Positions 53,092 through 61,857 of a stretch of DNA of 64,000 bases are shown here, in pieces; within the stretch, counting starts at the first letter, position 1; each line of letters opens with the position of its first letter. Made by a program: the position numbers and the translations under genes. The notes below the pieces were generated by a model. The model was not told the origin of the DNA and did not search any database. It saw only the letters and a list, made by a program, of their open reading frames with translations. Source of the stretch: an uncultured bacterium (lineage in GTDB: Bacteria > Myxococcota_A > Polyangia > Polyangiales > Houyiibacteriaceae). The stretch lies in the NCBI GenBank assembly GCA_938024995.1, contig CALJDU010000024.1, positions 62,001-126,000 of the forward strand, read 5' to 3'.

Positions 53092-54201
53092 ATGACCACC
53101 GGAAACGAACATCTTCATGAGTCCCTCGCCCAAGCCACCGGCTGCCGACTCAAGGTCAAGACGAAAGGCCTCGCCGCGCTCGGTGGGCGCGTGGCGGACG
53201 AGCGCCTCGAGCGCATCCAGGATAGCGCGCACTTCCGCGGCACGCGTTTCAAAAACCCGATCGCGACGCCGATGGCCGCGCCCGGCGCCGGCGTCGCGTG
53301 GGAGTACATCGCCGGCGGACAAGAGCGCTTCCCGCGCGAGGCCTTCCCGATCGCGACGCGTCAGAGCATCGATCCCATCGCCGGCAGCGGCGAAGCGCTC
53401 CGCGTGACCTGGCTTGGGCACAGCACCGCGCTCTTGGAGATCGACGGCCACTTCGTGTTGACCGATCCCGTCTTTGGAGCGCGCACGTCGCCGGTGTCCT
53501 GGGCAGGCCCCAAGCGCTTTCATCCCGTCCCGATTCAACCCGAGCAGCTCCCCGCGCTCGACGCGATCGTCATCTCCCACGACCACTACGACCACCTCGA
53601 CTTCCCGACCATCACGCGGCTCGCGCATCGCGACACCAAGTGGGTCACGGCGCTCGGCGTGGGCGCGCACCTCGAGGCGTGGGGCGTTCCACCACGGAAC
53701 ATCGTCGAGCTCGACTGGTGGCAGGAGACCGACGTCCGCGGGCTCAACATCACGGCGACGCCGTGCCGTCACTTCCAAGGGCGCGGTCCGGGAGCGGCGA
53801 CCGCCACGTTTTGGGCGAGCTGGGCGATGCGTGGTCCGAAACACTCCGTCTGGTTCTCGGGCGACACTGGCCCGTGGGACGACGCGTTCACCGAGATCGG
53901 CGAGCGGTTCGGTGGCTTTGATCTGAGCCTGATCGAGATCGGCGCCTGGCACCCCTCGTGGGGCTTCATTCACCTCGGCCCGGAGAACGCGCTCAACGTC
54001 CATCGGCTCGTGAAAGCCAAGACGCTGATGCCGGTGCACTGGGGTACCTTCAACCTCGCGCTCCACGCCTGGGATCAACCCATCTGCCACCTCATGCAGC
54101 TCGCCGAGAGCGCCGACGTTCAGCTGCTCTCGCCGATGATGGGTGAGACCGTCCACCGCGAGTCGGGCGTCGCCGAGTACTGGCGCGGAAGGCGTGGTTG
54201 A
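53092..54201 (+). CDS. Metallo-beta-lactamase-fold hydrolase, NAPE-PLD/RomA-like
   Basis: A 369-residue MBL-fold enzyme. The metal motif H-D-H-Y-D-H-L-D is clear, preceded by V-T-W-L-G-H-S-T-A and L-T-D-P-V-F, as in the NAPE-hydrolysing phospholipase D / RomA / UlaG group; H-F-Q-G-R-G, W-F-S-G-D-T-G and M-P-V-H-W-G-T supply the other ligands. The enzyme probably cleaves a phosphodiester or lactone with two metal ions. Position of the lipid-binding parts is not recognisable. The gene is 3 bp before the SelO gene, thus cotranscribed. ATG 53092 has a purine-rich leader. Confidence 0.88.
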   Translation: MTTGNEHLHESLAQATGCRLKVKTKGLAALGGRVADERLERIQDSAHFRGTRFKNPIATPMAAPGAGVAWEYIAGGQERFPREAFPIATRQSIDPIAGSGEALRVTWLGHSTALLEIDGHFVLTDPVFGARTSPVSWAGPKRFHPVPIQPEQLPALDAIVISHDHYDHLDFPTITRLAHRDTKWVTALGVGAHLEAWGVPPRNIVELDWWQETDVRGLNITATPCRHFQGRGPGAATATFWASWAMRGPKHSVWFSGDTGPWDDAFTEIGERFGGFDLSLIEIGAWHPSWGFIHLGPENALNVHRLVKAKTLMPVHWGTFNLALHAWDQPICHLMQLAESADVQLLSPMMGETVHRESGVAEYWRGRRG

Positions 54202-54204
54202 TCG

Positions 54205-55917
54205 GTGTCCAAGATGAACCTCCCTGACGAAAACTCTCCCGCGCTTGAGCCTACGGTCTCCGAGCTGACCCCACTGCTTGAGCAGCTCGACTTCTCGCTC
54301 ATCTCGCAGCTGAACGCGGATCCGCAGGCGACCGCCGAGGGTCAGGATCACCGATCTCGTGAGGTGAAGTCCGGCCACTTCGTCCCGGTGGCGCCCACCC
54401 CAATCGCCGCGCCGGAGTACGTCAGTCACAGCCGCGGTCTCTTCCAAGAGCTGGGGCTCAAAGACGACCTGGCCCACGACGCGCAGTTTCGCCGCATCTT
54501 CTCGGGCGACTTGTCTGCGGCACCGGCTCCGTTCCGATCGACCGGTTGGGCAACGGGGTACGCGCTCTCCATTTTCGGGACCGAGTACACGCAGCAGTGC
54601 CCGTTTCGGACGGGGAACGGCTACGGCGACGGTCGCGCGCTCTCCATCGCCGAGGTCGTCCACGAGGGCAAGCGATGGGAGCTGCAGCTTAAGGGCGGCG
54701 GGCCGACGCCGTACTGTCGCGGCGGCGACGGTCGGGCCGTGTTGCGATCCAGCGTACGGGAGTTTTTGGCGCAGGAGTTCATGCACGCGCTGGGCGTCCC
54801 CACGTCCCGTTCGCTCTCGCTCTATGCCTCGACCGAAGAGCACGTGATGCGACCGTGGTACACGCCGGGTTCGAAGTCGTTTCAGCCCGACGTGATGAAG
54901 CCGCATCGCGTGGCCATCTCGACCCGCGTGGCGTCTTCGTTCTTACGTGTGGGCCAGCTGGAACTCTTCGCCCGACGCGCGCGGAGCAACGCGCATCCAC
55001 AAGCGCAGCAAGAACTGAAAATGATCGTCGCCCATGCGATCGAGCGCGAGTACGCAGCGATCGATCGAGCGCGGCCCTTCGGCGAGCAAGTGCTCGAGCT
55101 GGCGCGTCGCTTCCGCGCTCGCCTCACCGCGCTGGTCGCGAACTGGATCCGCGTGGGCTACTGCCAGGGGAACTTCAACAGCGACAACTGCGCCGTCGGT
55201 GGCTTCACGCTCGACTACGGCCCCTTCGGTTTCTGCGAGTCGTTTGACCCGTGGTTCCAGCCCTGGACGGGCGGCGGCCAGCACTTCTCGTTTTTGAATC
55301 AACCCGGCGCCGCGGAAGCGAACTTCCACATGCTGTGCACCGCCTTGAGCCCGCTCCTCGATGACGCGCAGCAAGGCGAGCTCGCCGAGATCCGCGACGG
55401 GTTCGTGAAGGAGATGGAGCGAACGCTGAAGGAGATGTGGGCAGCGAAGCTTGGGCTTCATCGGTTTGACGCGGATCTCTTCTCGACGCTCATCCCATTG
55501 ATGCAGCGCTCGCGCGTCGACTACACCCTGTTCTTCCGCGCGCTCTGCGATCTGCCCGAGAAGACGGATCGCCTGGAGCGCACCTTCGAGATCGAGGCGA
55601 CTGGCGATGTGAAGGAGCAATGGCAGGCCTGGCTCGATCAGTGGAACGCGCTCGTTCGTGATGGCGAGCGCGACCGAGAAGCGTTGGCCGCGGGCATGAA
55701 GCGCGTCAACCCTCGCTACACCTGGCGCGAGTGGCTCGTGGCTCCGGCCTACGAGCGCGCAGAGGCGGGTGACTACGCGCGGGTGCGCGAACTGCAGTCC
55801 CTTTTCTTGAGCCCATACACCGACCAAGAAACCGAGCTGGCCACGGAGAGCGACCAAAAGCGCCCAGCGCGATTTTCTGGCCTCGGTGGCGTGTCGCACT
55901 ACAGCTGCTCGTCGTGA
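54205..55917 (+). CDS. selO: Protein adenylyltransferase SelO (YdiU/UPF0061)
   Basis: A 570-residue pseudokinase-type AMPylator of the SelO family. It transfers AMP from ATP to Ser/Thr/Tyr of proteins; in E. coli targets are redox-related. Visible motifs: G-N-G-Y-G-D-G-R-A-L-S, the nucleotide-binding K-G-G-G-P-T-P-Y-C-R-G-G-D-G-R-A-V-L-R-S-S-V-R-E-F, and the metal site F-N-S-D-N-C ... D-Y-G-P-F-G-F. The C-terminus ends S-C-S-S, the place of selenocysteine in vertebrate SelO. G-G-G replaces G-A-G and F-N-S-D-N replaces M-N-T-D-N of the usual forms, minor changes. Starts at GTG 54205 or ATG 54214, 3 bp after the MBL-fold gene. Confidence 0.95.
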   Translation: MSKMNLPDENSPALEPTVSELTPLLEQLDFSLISQLNADPQATAEGQDHRSREVKSGHFVPVAPTPIAAPEYVSHSRGLFQELGLKDDLAHDAQFRRIFSGDLSAAPAPFRSTGWATGYALSIFGTEYTQQCPFRTGNGYGDGRALSIAEVVHEGKRWELQLKGGGPTPYCRGGDGRAVLRSSVREFLAQEFMHALGVPTSRSLSLYASTEEHVMRPWYTPGSKSFQPDVMKPHRVAISTRVASSFLRVGQLELFARRARSNAHPQAQQELKMIVAHAIEREYAAIDRARPFGEQVLELARRFRARLTALVANWIRVGYCQGNFNSDNCAVGGFTLDYGPFGFCESFDPWFQPWTGGGQHFSFLNQPGAAEANFHMLCTALSPLLDDAQQGELAEIRDGFVKEMERTLKEMWAAKLGLHRFDADLFSTLIPLMQRSRVDYTLFFRALCDLPEKTDRLERTFEIEATGDVKEQWQAWLDQWNALVRDGERDREALAAGMKRVNPRYTWREWLVAPAYERAEAGDYARVRELQSLFLSPYTDQETELATESDQKRPARFSGLGGVSHYSCSS

Positions 55918-56022
55918 ACGTGGCCCGGTGTTCGTGAGGACATCAGAGCGGCTCGTGCTCCTGCTGGACAAGAACGCTCCACGCCGACACTGAACAACGC
56001 GCAAGCGATAGCTGCGGAGTGC

Positions 56023-56592
56023 TCAGCTCGTGCGTCGATAGGTGACGCGGTACACGAGCGGCGACGAAAGCCGTTCCCCCGTCAGTCGCGTCCGAACCAC
56101 GAGTCGTTGGCCGTCTTCTGAGAGTCGATACGCCGCGGTGATCGCGCCATTGTCCCCGCGGGCCGTCACGACCAGGGCGCCGCCACGCTGCCGGGCGCGC
56201 ACCGCGCCGCCGTTCACGGAAACCGCGGGGCCTCCGATGATGAGCGAGAGCGCACGTCCTCCACGCCGAAGCTGAACCGAGTTTCCGCGGACCCGAATCG
56301 CAATCTGGGGCGCGGGATCGGTCTTCGCCGCAAGCCGGCTCCGCATCCTTCTGCGCATGAGCCGCGACGCATCTTCCGTCACCGTCTCAATCGCTTCGGC
56401 GCGGCGCGTTCGCTCCGCGGCAGATGTCGCGAGTCGGTATTGCCCCGTCAGTCGGTCGAGCGACGGCGCGGCCGCTACGGTCGGCTGCGCCGAAGACACC
56501 TGCGTAGACGAGAGCGGCGCCAAGGACGCGGCAAGTGCAACCAGCGCGAGAGTTGAGATCGCGGATCGCGTCCGAGTTGTTTTCGAAGTCAT
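56023..56592 (-). CDS. Exported protein, unknown function
   Basis: A 189-residue secreted protein. Signal peptide at residues 1-35 (ALVALAASLAPLSSTQVSSAQ), then a helical Arg-rich part (L-M-R-R-R-M-R-S-R-L-A) and a beta-rich C-terminal half (V-Q-L-R-R-G-G-R-A-L-S-L-I-I-G-G, L-V-V-T-A-R-G-D-N-G-A-I-T-A-A-Y-R-L). No family recognised. ATG 56592 is chosen; upstream sequence overlaps the next gene in another frame. It is the last of a minus-strand run with the two genes at 56603 and 57125, 10 bp apart. Confidence 0.72.
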   Translation of the reverse strand: MTSKTTRTRSAISTLALVALAASLAPLSSTQVSSAQPTVAAAPSLDRLTGQYRLATSAAERTRRAEAIETVTEDASRLMRRRMRSRLAAKTDPAPQIAIRVRGNSVQLRRGGRALSLIIGGPAVSVNGGAVRARQRGGALVVTARGDNGAITAAYRLSEDGQRLVVRTRLTGERLSSPLVYRVTYRRTS

Positions 56593-56602
56593 CTCGCCGT
56601 TC

Positions 56603-57121
56603 TCATCTGTCCATCCTCTGTAAATCCACCGCCACGAATCGCCAGCTGTTGAACCCGTGGTTGTGGAGGTGCAGGCCCAATCGGGCATCGGGTGCTGGCG
56701 CGTCTTCGATGGGTACAGTCACCTCAAATGAACTTGAGGGCGCGGGAATGGCGACCTCGGTTTCCCACAAAACGGTTCCGCCAATCCAAACCGCCACATG
56801 GCCAGTGGCTGGCTCCGCGAGATCGAGCGTGTCGTGCCACAAAGCGATGTTGAGCGTGTCCCCCGCCTGGATCGACGTCGAGAGAGGCTGATCGAAAGCC
56901 GCGTAGTTGCAGGCTCCAGTTTGAATCTCGAAGCCTCCGCCCTCGGGGCCCCACGTCGCGGCCGGGCAGTCGACCTCGGATGGTCGGTCATGCACCAGAG
57001 GGTCCGCGTCAGCGTCGACGGGTGTGAGGGCGAAGGGATCGAGCAAGGGGATCGGCTCAATATCCGGATCTGCACATGCCGCCATCACGACCAACCCAAT
57101 CAACGTCAGGACGATGTGCAC
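56603..57121 (-). CDS. Small lipoprotein of the copper monooxygenase operon
   Basis: A 172-residue lipoprotein with GTG start 57121 and lipobox VMAAC. The mature part is one beta-sandwich domain (F-E-I-Q-T-G-A-C-N-Y-A-A-F, I-A-L-W-H-D-T-L, H-V-A-V-W-I-G-G-T-V-L-W-E-T-E), with His residues (L-H-L-H-N-H) near its end. The domain could bind metal or sugar, but no catalytic set is known. It sits 3 bp behind the copper monooxygenase gene, so it is cotranscribed and probably a partner. Confidence 0.72.
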   Translation of the reverse strand: MHIVLTLIGLVVMAACADPDIEPIPLLDPFALTPVDADADPLVHDRPSEVDCPAATWGPEGGGFEIQTGACNYAAFDQPLSTSIQAGDTLNIALWHDTLDLAEPATGHVAVWIGGTVLWETEVAIPAPSSSFEVTVPIEDAPAPDARLGLHLHNHGFNSWRFVAVDLQRMDR

Positions 57122-57124
57122 TCT

Positions 57125-58495
57125 CTACTGCCCGGTGACATAAAAGCCACCGAGGCACATCTCGTCCGCGGTGCCCGAACCCCACGCGACCGTCACGGGC
57201 TCCCGTACTTCTCCGTCGACGATCGGCTGGTTGCTCTCTGAGTTGTCCCAGGTGCATCCCATCCACAACGTGTCGCCAGGACCAAACGTGATCGGATCCG
57301 AGAACGTGTATCGCCCCTGCCATGCAAAATCCCAATCCGGCGTGTCCAGCAAACACGTGGTGCTCGCGTCTGCATGCCGGAGCTCCGTGCGCTGGGATTT
57401 CCCAAGCTCGTGCATGTGATGGCCGGCCGAGTAGAGGACGAGCGGGGCATCTTCCGCGAGCCCCAGGGCCTGCCGGCTCCGCGCGAGTAGCATTGAGTCA
57501 AACGCGAGCGACGTATCGTGGGCGACGTTCGATTCCCCCGCGGGGATGGTCATCGCGTCTCCTCCAAATCGACCATTGGTGATCCAGCCGAAATCAACCG
57601 CCTGCATGATGGTTGCCTCTTTTTCGACCGAGTCGGTGGTGGCGATTTCAATGATCGACTGATCGGCGACTGGATCCGCGCTGCTGGTGTTGTAGTGCAT
57701 CTGGGCGACCAACATCGATCCCGGCTCAACCCGGATCCCCGTGCCCGCGGGGAATGGTGTCGATCGAATACCTGGAACCCAGGACCCAATCTGCTCGGGT
57801 ACTCTCGGGCCGCTTCCCATCTCTCCGCTGCTCAATGCGGGGGTGGGGCCGCCGTAACACGTGTAGCCAGGCCCCTCTTCGGCGTCATCGTAGGCCTGGT
57901 ACTGCGCTACCTGCTCGGGTCCAACGACGAAAATAATGACGTGGTGCACGATGGAACGCTGGTCGGGTGTGACGCGGCTTCCGGTCACGAATCGTGTCTC
58001 TGTTGCCGGCCACGGGATCAGCTGACACCGATGATCGTCCGGCTCGATTGTGGGTGTGTAGGGTTCAGGAAGCCGAAGGGACATGTCCACCGCGAATGGC
58101 GCCGTTTCTTCTGAGGTTGAGCTCTCCGGTTCATCCGCTGGGTCGCCCTCGGGTGCGCCCCCATCCAGCCACGCCAACAGAACTCCCTTTTCATCGGGAG
58201 CGAGGTCGATGTTCCCGCGGAAGGTGTTGCAATCGTCGGACGGTTGCCAAGGCGGCATCGTGCCGTTTGCGATGGAAGCCCGAATCACGGGAACTGTGAC
58301 AGCCGACACCTCTTCATACGTCGTGAGCGGGAAGGGGCCGATGTCTCCAGCTTGGTGGCACGTCGCGCAGCGCGTATCGATGATGGCCTTCGCCTCACCG
58401 TAATACGTCGGTGTGCCAGCAGGGTCGGCACTCTCTCCGCAACCGATGACCGTGGCCACCAGAACGAACATCAACAACAGGTTTGGATATCTCAT
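57125..58495 (-). CDS. Copper ascorbate-dependent monooxygenase lipoprotein with haem motif
   Basis: A 456-residue lipoprotein (lipobox VIGC, Cys19). Near the start is a cytochrome-type C43-A-T-C46-H47 haem motif with M-P-P-W-Q. The rest is a PHM/dopamine beta-monooxygenase-like domain pair: H-H in I-V-H-H-V-I-I-F (first copper), His in A-Q-M-H-Y-N, H-x-H in A-G-H-H-M-H-E-L-G (second copper) and Met in W-M-G-C-T-W-D-N. All copper ligands of the family are present. It would hydroxylate a substrate C-H bond with O2 and reductant in the periplasm; the haem motif may deliver electrons. Such fusions are typical of Myxococcota. ATG 58495 opens the signal peptide. Confidence 0.9.
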   Translation of the reverse strand: MRYPNLLLMFVLVATVIGCGESADPAGTPTYYGEAKAIIDTRCATCHQAGDIGPFPLTTYEEVSAVTVPVIRASIANGTMPPWQPSDDCNTFRGNIDLAPDEKGVLLAWLDGGAPEGDPADEPESSTSEETAPFAVDMSLRLPEPYTPTIEPDDHRCQLIPWPATETRFVTGSRVTPDQRSIVHHVIIFVVGPEQVAQYQAYDDAEEGPGYTCYGGPTPALSSGEMGSGPRVPEQIGSWVPGIRSTPFPAGTGIRVEPGSMLVAQMHYNTSSADPVADQSIIEIATTDSVEKEATIMQAVDFGWITNGRFGGDAMTIPAGESNVAHDTSLAFDSMLLARSRQALGLAEDAPLVLYSAGHHMHELGKSQRTELRHADASTTCLLDTPDWDFAWQGRYTFSDPITFGPGDTLWMGCTWDNSESNQPIVDGEVREPVTVAWGSGTADEMCLGGFYVTGQ

Positions 58496-58641
58496 CGGCT
58501 TCTCCTCAACGTGGGACCTCGATAAGTTGGCTCGCCTCTCCGCAGCAAACAACGGGCATTTAGTAGCGGTTTGTAGCGAACGGTAGAGCCGCTTGATGCA
58601 GCTCCCACGCGGAGTAAAGGTGGTCACTGGATCCCACTTCA
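58496..58641. other. Divergent promoter region
   Basis: 146 bases between the copper monooxygenase gene and the response regulator gene. It must hold promoters of both; tttagtagcggtttgtagcgaacggtagag carries short repeats of (g)tagcg that could be a regulator site. Not assigned with confidence. Confidence 0.3.
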
Positions 58642-59361
58642 ATGCGGACGGAGATGCATCAAGAACACCCCAGACTGCTCATCGTCGATGACGACGAACA
58701 GCTGACGGAGTTGCTCATCAAGTACCTCGCGCCGCACGGGTTCTCGATCTCGCACGTGTCTTCCGGAGACGCGGCTTCGGAGCGGATCCTCTCGAGTCCC
58801 CCCGACCTCGTCATCCTCGACCTGATGCTGCCTGGAGCGAACGGCCTCGATGTGTGTCGCCAAGTGCGCGCCAAGTACTCGGGCTCGCTCCTCATCCTGA
58901 CCGCGAGCCAGAGCGAGGCTGACCATGTCACCGGTCTGGAGTTGGGCGCGGACGACTTCGTCAACAAGCCGATCGAACCGCGCATTCTCCTGGCGCGGAT
59001 CCGCACGCAGCTTCGACGACGCGGCCGCCTCGACGCCACCCACGTTCAGCAGGAAGAGGGCGTCTTTGCGCTGGGGCCTCTTCGGGTAGACAGCGGGTTG
59101 CGAGACGTGCGCGTTGGAGGCGAACTGGTTCCATTGACGACCATGGAGTTCGACATCGTGCTCATGCTGGCGAGCCAGGCGGGAAGCGTGGTCGAACGGG
59201 ACCAGCTGTACGCTGACATCCTCGGCACCGAATACGACGGCATCGACCGCGGCATGGATGTGCACGTCAGCCGGATCCGCCGCAAGCTGCAGCGCTGCGG
59301 TTTCGACCCGAGCCGCCTCAAGTCGGTGCGCGGCGTCGGCTACCTCCTGGCGTACCGATGA
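58642..59361 (+). CDS. OmpR/PhoB-family response regulator
   Basis: A 239-residue two-component response regulator. Receiver domain 10-125: acidic pocket D-D-D (16-18), phospho-acceptor Asp60 in V-I-L-D-L-M-L-P, T in L-T-A-S and Lys in V-N-K-P. C-terminal winged helix (about 140-238) with L-T-T-M-E-F-D-I-V-L-M-L and R-G-M-D-V-H-V-S-R-I-R-R-K-L, typical of OmpR/RstA-like DNA binding. ATG 58642 or ATG 58654 start. The stop overlaps the sensor kinase start by ATGA. Target genes are unknown, though the copper monooxygenase operon lies directly divergent. Confidence 0.94.
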   Translation: MRTEMHQEHPRLLIVDDDEQLTELLIKYLAPHGFSISHVSSGDAASERILSSPPDLVILDLMLPGANGLDVCRQVRAKYSGSLLILTASQSEADHVTGLELGADDFVNKPIEPRILLARIRTQLRRRGRLDATHVQQEEGVFALGPLRVDSGLRDVRVGGELVPLTTMEFDIVLMLASQAGSVVERDQLYADILGTEYDGIDRGMDVHVSRIRRKLQRCGFDPSRLKSVRGVGYLLAYR

Positions 59362-60617
59362 GGTGGTCCTTCGTGCGTCTGACTGCCGGCAGCGTGCTGC
59401 TCTGCTGGGTGGTCAGCTTCGTCGTCTTGGCCGCGTGGTCCAGGAGTCGGTCCTGGACCGAGAAGCGGGCTCGAACGGACGGTGTCTTTCTGGCCTACGA
59501 GATCCTCGATGGGGAGGAGCGACAAGACCGGGCGGCTCGTCTTCATGAGCTCCGTCAGCACTACTGGGTTCCGCTCGCGCTCGTCTCGAACCAGGAGGTC
59601 GAGCGGAGCGTGGGCAAGTCGGTTCATCCCGGGGAACACATTCCGCATCGGGAATCGCATCGAGAGGCCTGGTACTTCCTGGTCTTCGCGGACGGGAGCG
59701 GCGCGCTTGCAGCAGGCCCGGTCAATCCAGTTCTCCCGCCCGGGATGATCCCCATTGGCGTGGTCCTCGCGATTCTCCTTTTGCCACTGCTTGCCGGCCT
59801 GCTCGCGGTCGCAGTTGACCGATCACTGAGGCGGGTCGAGCGCGCCAGCGACGCGCTGGGACGCGGCGACCTGACTGCGCGCGTAGAGAGCGGCGGAGGC
59901 AGCGAGCTGGCGGAGCGCTTCAACGCGATGGCGGAAAAAGTGGAGCGTCTGGTCAAGAGTCGCGACGAGCTCGTGCAGGCCGTCTCCCATGAACTCGGGT
60001 CCCCTCTCGCGCGCCTTCGCTTTCATCTGGAGTTCCTCGAGACCGAGCCGGAGCCGACGCGCGACGAGCGATTCCACGCGATGGCCCGCGAGCTCGACGC
60101 GCTCGATGAGCTGGTCGCGGAACTCCTCAGCTACATTCAATCCGATGATCACGCTCTCGACCTACGCGCGTTCGAACCTGGGCCGCTGATCGTCGATCTT
60201 GCCGAGTTGGCGACTCTTGAAACGGTTGAAACCTGCCCCGTCGAAGTTGAGCTCGAGCTTCGGGAAGACGCGGGCGGCGTCGCCGACGTGCGATTGTTTC
60301 AGCGAGCTGTCGAGAACCTGCTCAGGAACGCGGTCCAACACGCGAGGACAAGGGTCGTGCTTGAACTCGCGCAGGATGAAGCGGGACTTCATGTGACCGT
60401 TCACGACGACGGCCCCGGCATTCCTGACGATCTCCGAGACCAGGTGAAGCTACCCTTCTTCCGGCTCGAGCCCGATCGTGGACGTCAGACCGGCGGAGCG
60501 GGACTCGGTCTCGCCATCGTCAACCGGATCGTCGAACGTCACGGGGGACAGCTCGCGATCGGTGCGTCACCCTTCGGCGGCGCGGCGGTCCGGACATCGT
60601 GGCCGGGACCCACTTGA
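59358..60617 (+). CDS. Sensor histidine kinase
   Basis: A 419-residue membrane kinase. Two transmembrane helices (S-V-L-L-C-W-V-V-S-F-V-V-L-A-A; I-P-I-G-V-V-L-A-I-L-L-L-P-L-L-A) enclose a periplasmic region of about 110 residues. Then come a HAMP domain (R-V-E-R-A-S-D-A-L-G-R-G-D-L-T-A-R-V), the phospho-acceptor His211 in Q-A-V-S-H-E-L-G-S-P, N-box N-L-L-R-N-A-V-Q-H-A, and G-boxes D-D-G-P-G-I-P and G-G-A-G-L-G-L-A-I-V. Architecture resembles RstB/CpxA. The periplasmic domain is rich in His/Glu (H-P-G-E-H-I-P-H-R-E-S-H), a possible metal-sensing patch. Coupled to the response regulator gene. Confidence 0.94.
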   Translation: MRWSFVRLTAGSVLLCWVVSFVVLAAWSRSRSWTEKRARTDGVFLAYEILDGEERQDRAARLHELRQHYWVPLALVSNQEVERSVGKSVHPGEHIPHRESHREAWYFLVFADGSGALAAGPVNPVLPPGMIPIGVVLAILLLPLLAGLLAVAVDRSLRRVERASDALGRGDLTARVESGGGSELAERFNAMAEKVERLVKSRDELVQAVSHELGSPLARLRFHLEFLETEPEPTRDERFHAMARELDALDELVAELLSYIQSDDHALDLRAFEPGPLIVDLAELATLETVETCPVEVELELREDAGGVADVRLFQRAVENLLRNAVQHARTRVVLELAQDEAGLHVTVHDDGPGIPDDLRDQVKLPFFRLEPDRGRQTGGAGLGLAIVNRIVERHGGQLAIGASPFGGAAVRTSWPGPT

Positions 60618-60870
60618 TGTCCGCTCGCGATTCGCGACGCTCAAGTTTGGCATCAGCCTTCTCCGGGGATGTCAGCCAGAGGACTTGAGTTGGTTTGAAG
60701 GCCAACGAGACGGCCGTGCGACACGAGCCGCTCCATGGGAAAGTAAGTTTCTTGCATCTGCAACACCTATCCCTCCGCCCCAAGTCTGCTTCGCAAACCG
60801 GTGGTTTCGACCGACCTCGCGGAACAGGTCACGAGTCTTCCGAGGTGAGTACGGTGGTAAAATTGAAGAG
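60618..60870. other. Intergenic, nothing recognised
   Basis: 253 bases between the histidine kinase and the lipoprotein gene with no supportable gene; a TTG-rich A/T stretch near 60740-60755 could be part of a promoter. Confidence 0.3.
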
Positions 60871-61731
60871 ATGAAGGCGACGACTCGGAACTTCTTTTTC
60901 CTCGCGTGTGTGGTGAGCGCGACCGTCGCGTGTGGGGACGACACCAGCCCAACCGGAGACACGAGCGCAGACAGCGGCACCGGAAGTTCAGACGACTCCG
61001 GCACGAGCGACTCCGGCACGAGCGACTCGGGAACAGGGATGAGTGAGCTCGTCCAGTACACCCCGGATCAAGCCAACTGGGACACCTTCGCGAGCAAGCC
61101 CTTCGAGGGCGGTACCAACACCTCGCATGATCCGGACGGCGTCGGGTGGATCCGCACCGAGAGCTGGGCGGAGGCCGAATGGGACGGCACGGTTTACAAC
61201 CCGTCACGGATGAGTCGAGAGGCGTTCGCGATGGCGATCTGCCCGAGCGTGGATCGCGTTCGCGGCATCCGCGAGGTCTTCTACGAACACGCGCCCTTTG
61301 CCGACGACGAAAACCCTACCAAGGCCGAGGTCGACGAGTGGCACCGAATCGCGATCAACCACCTCCGCGCGCTTATCGGCTACACGAGCAGCGACCGTCA
61401 GGTGCATCCCGACCAGTGCATGTTTGCGCGCGCGCTTTGGGGAGACGAGCGGAAGTTCACGACGAGGTGGGACGACGCCTACCCCGGTACGACAGGCTCC
61501 GCGGCTGGACCGTGCCAGGGCTCTTCGAACGCGCACTGCGGCGCGACCTTCTTACCGAGCGCCGAGGACCAGGCGCCCTACCTCCCCGACGGGCACCCCG
61601 CCTGCACCCTGCGCGCAGGTGCGGAGGGCGTCTTCGGTGGACCGAAGTCGAACATCCCCTGGTCAATCAAATGTTCGAGGTTTTGGACGATCTGGCTCCC
61701 CTCGCGGGATGCTACGGCGAAACGGGGCTGA
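60871..61731 (+). CDS. Lipoprotein, probably truncated at its C-terminus
   Basis: A 286-residue lipoprotein: signal with lipobox ATVAC, a low-complexity Asp/Ser/Gly/Thr linker (D-S-G-T-S-D-S-G-T), then a globular part (residues 65-265) with P-D-Q-A-N-W-D-T-F, R-M-S-R-E-A-F-A-M-A-I-C, E-V-D-E-W-H-R-I-A-I-N-H-L-R, and several Cys pairs. The last 20 residues (after S-N-I-P-W-S-I-K near 61667) change in character and end in a run without fold, just where the minus-strand CBASS remnant region begins. I infer that the original 3' end was lost by recombination. No enzyme family recognised. Confidence 0.65.
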   Translation: MKATTRNFFFLACVVSATVACGDDTSPTGDTSADSGTGSSDDSGTSDSGTSDSGTGMSELVQYTPDQANWDTFASKPFEGGTNTSHDPDGVGWIRTESWAEAEWDGTVYNPSRMSREAFAMAICPSVDRVRGIREVFYEHAPFADDENPTKAEVDEWHRIAINHLRALIGYTSSDRQVHPDQCMFARALWGDERKFTTRWDDAYPGTTGSAAGPCQGSSNAHCGATFLPSAEDQAPYLPDGHPACTLRAGAEGVFGGPKSNIPWSIKCSRFWTIWLPSRDATAKRG

Positions 61732-61857
61732 GCGGGCGGCTCTCGCAAGTGTCTGATCTTGCTGGGCTTGCGAGATGTGGGGCTGACGGGGCGTGGTTGT
61801 GTGAACCGAGGGGTAAGCGAGAGCGGCGAGACGCCACCGCTAGGCGCGACCGTTCTC

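Noticed and set aside
52896..53120. Ser/Thr-rich plus-strand frame before the MBL-fold gene
   Set aside because: No coding character and overlaps the start of a well-supported gene in another frame.
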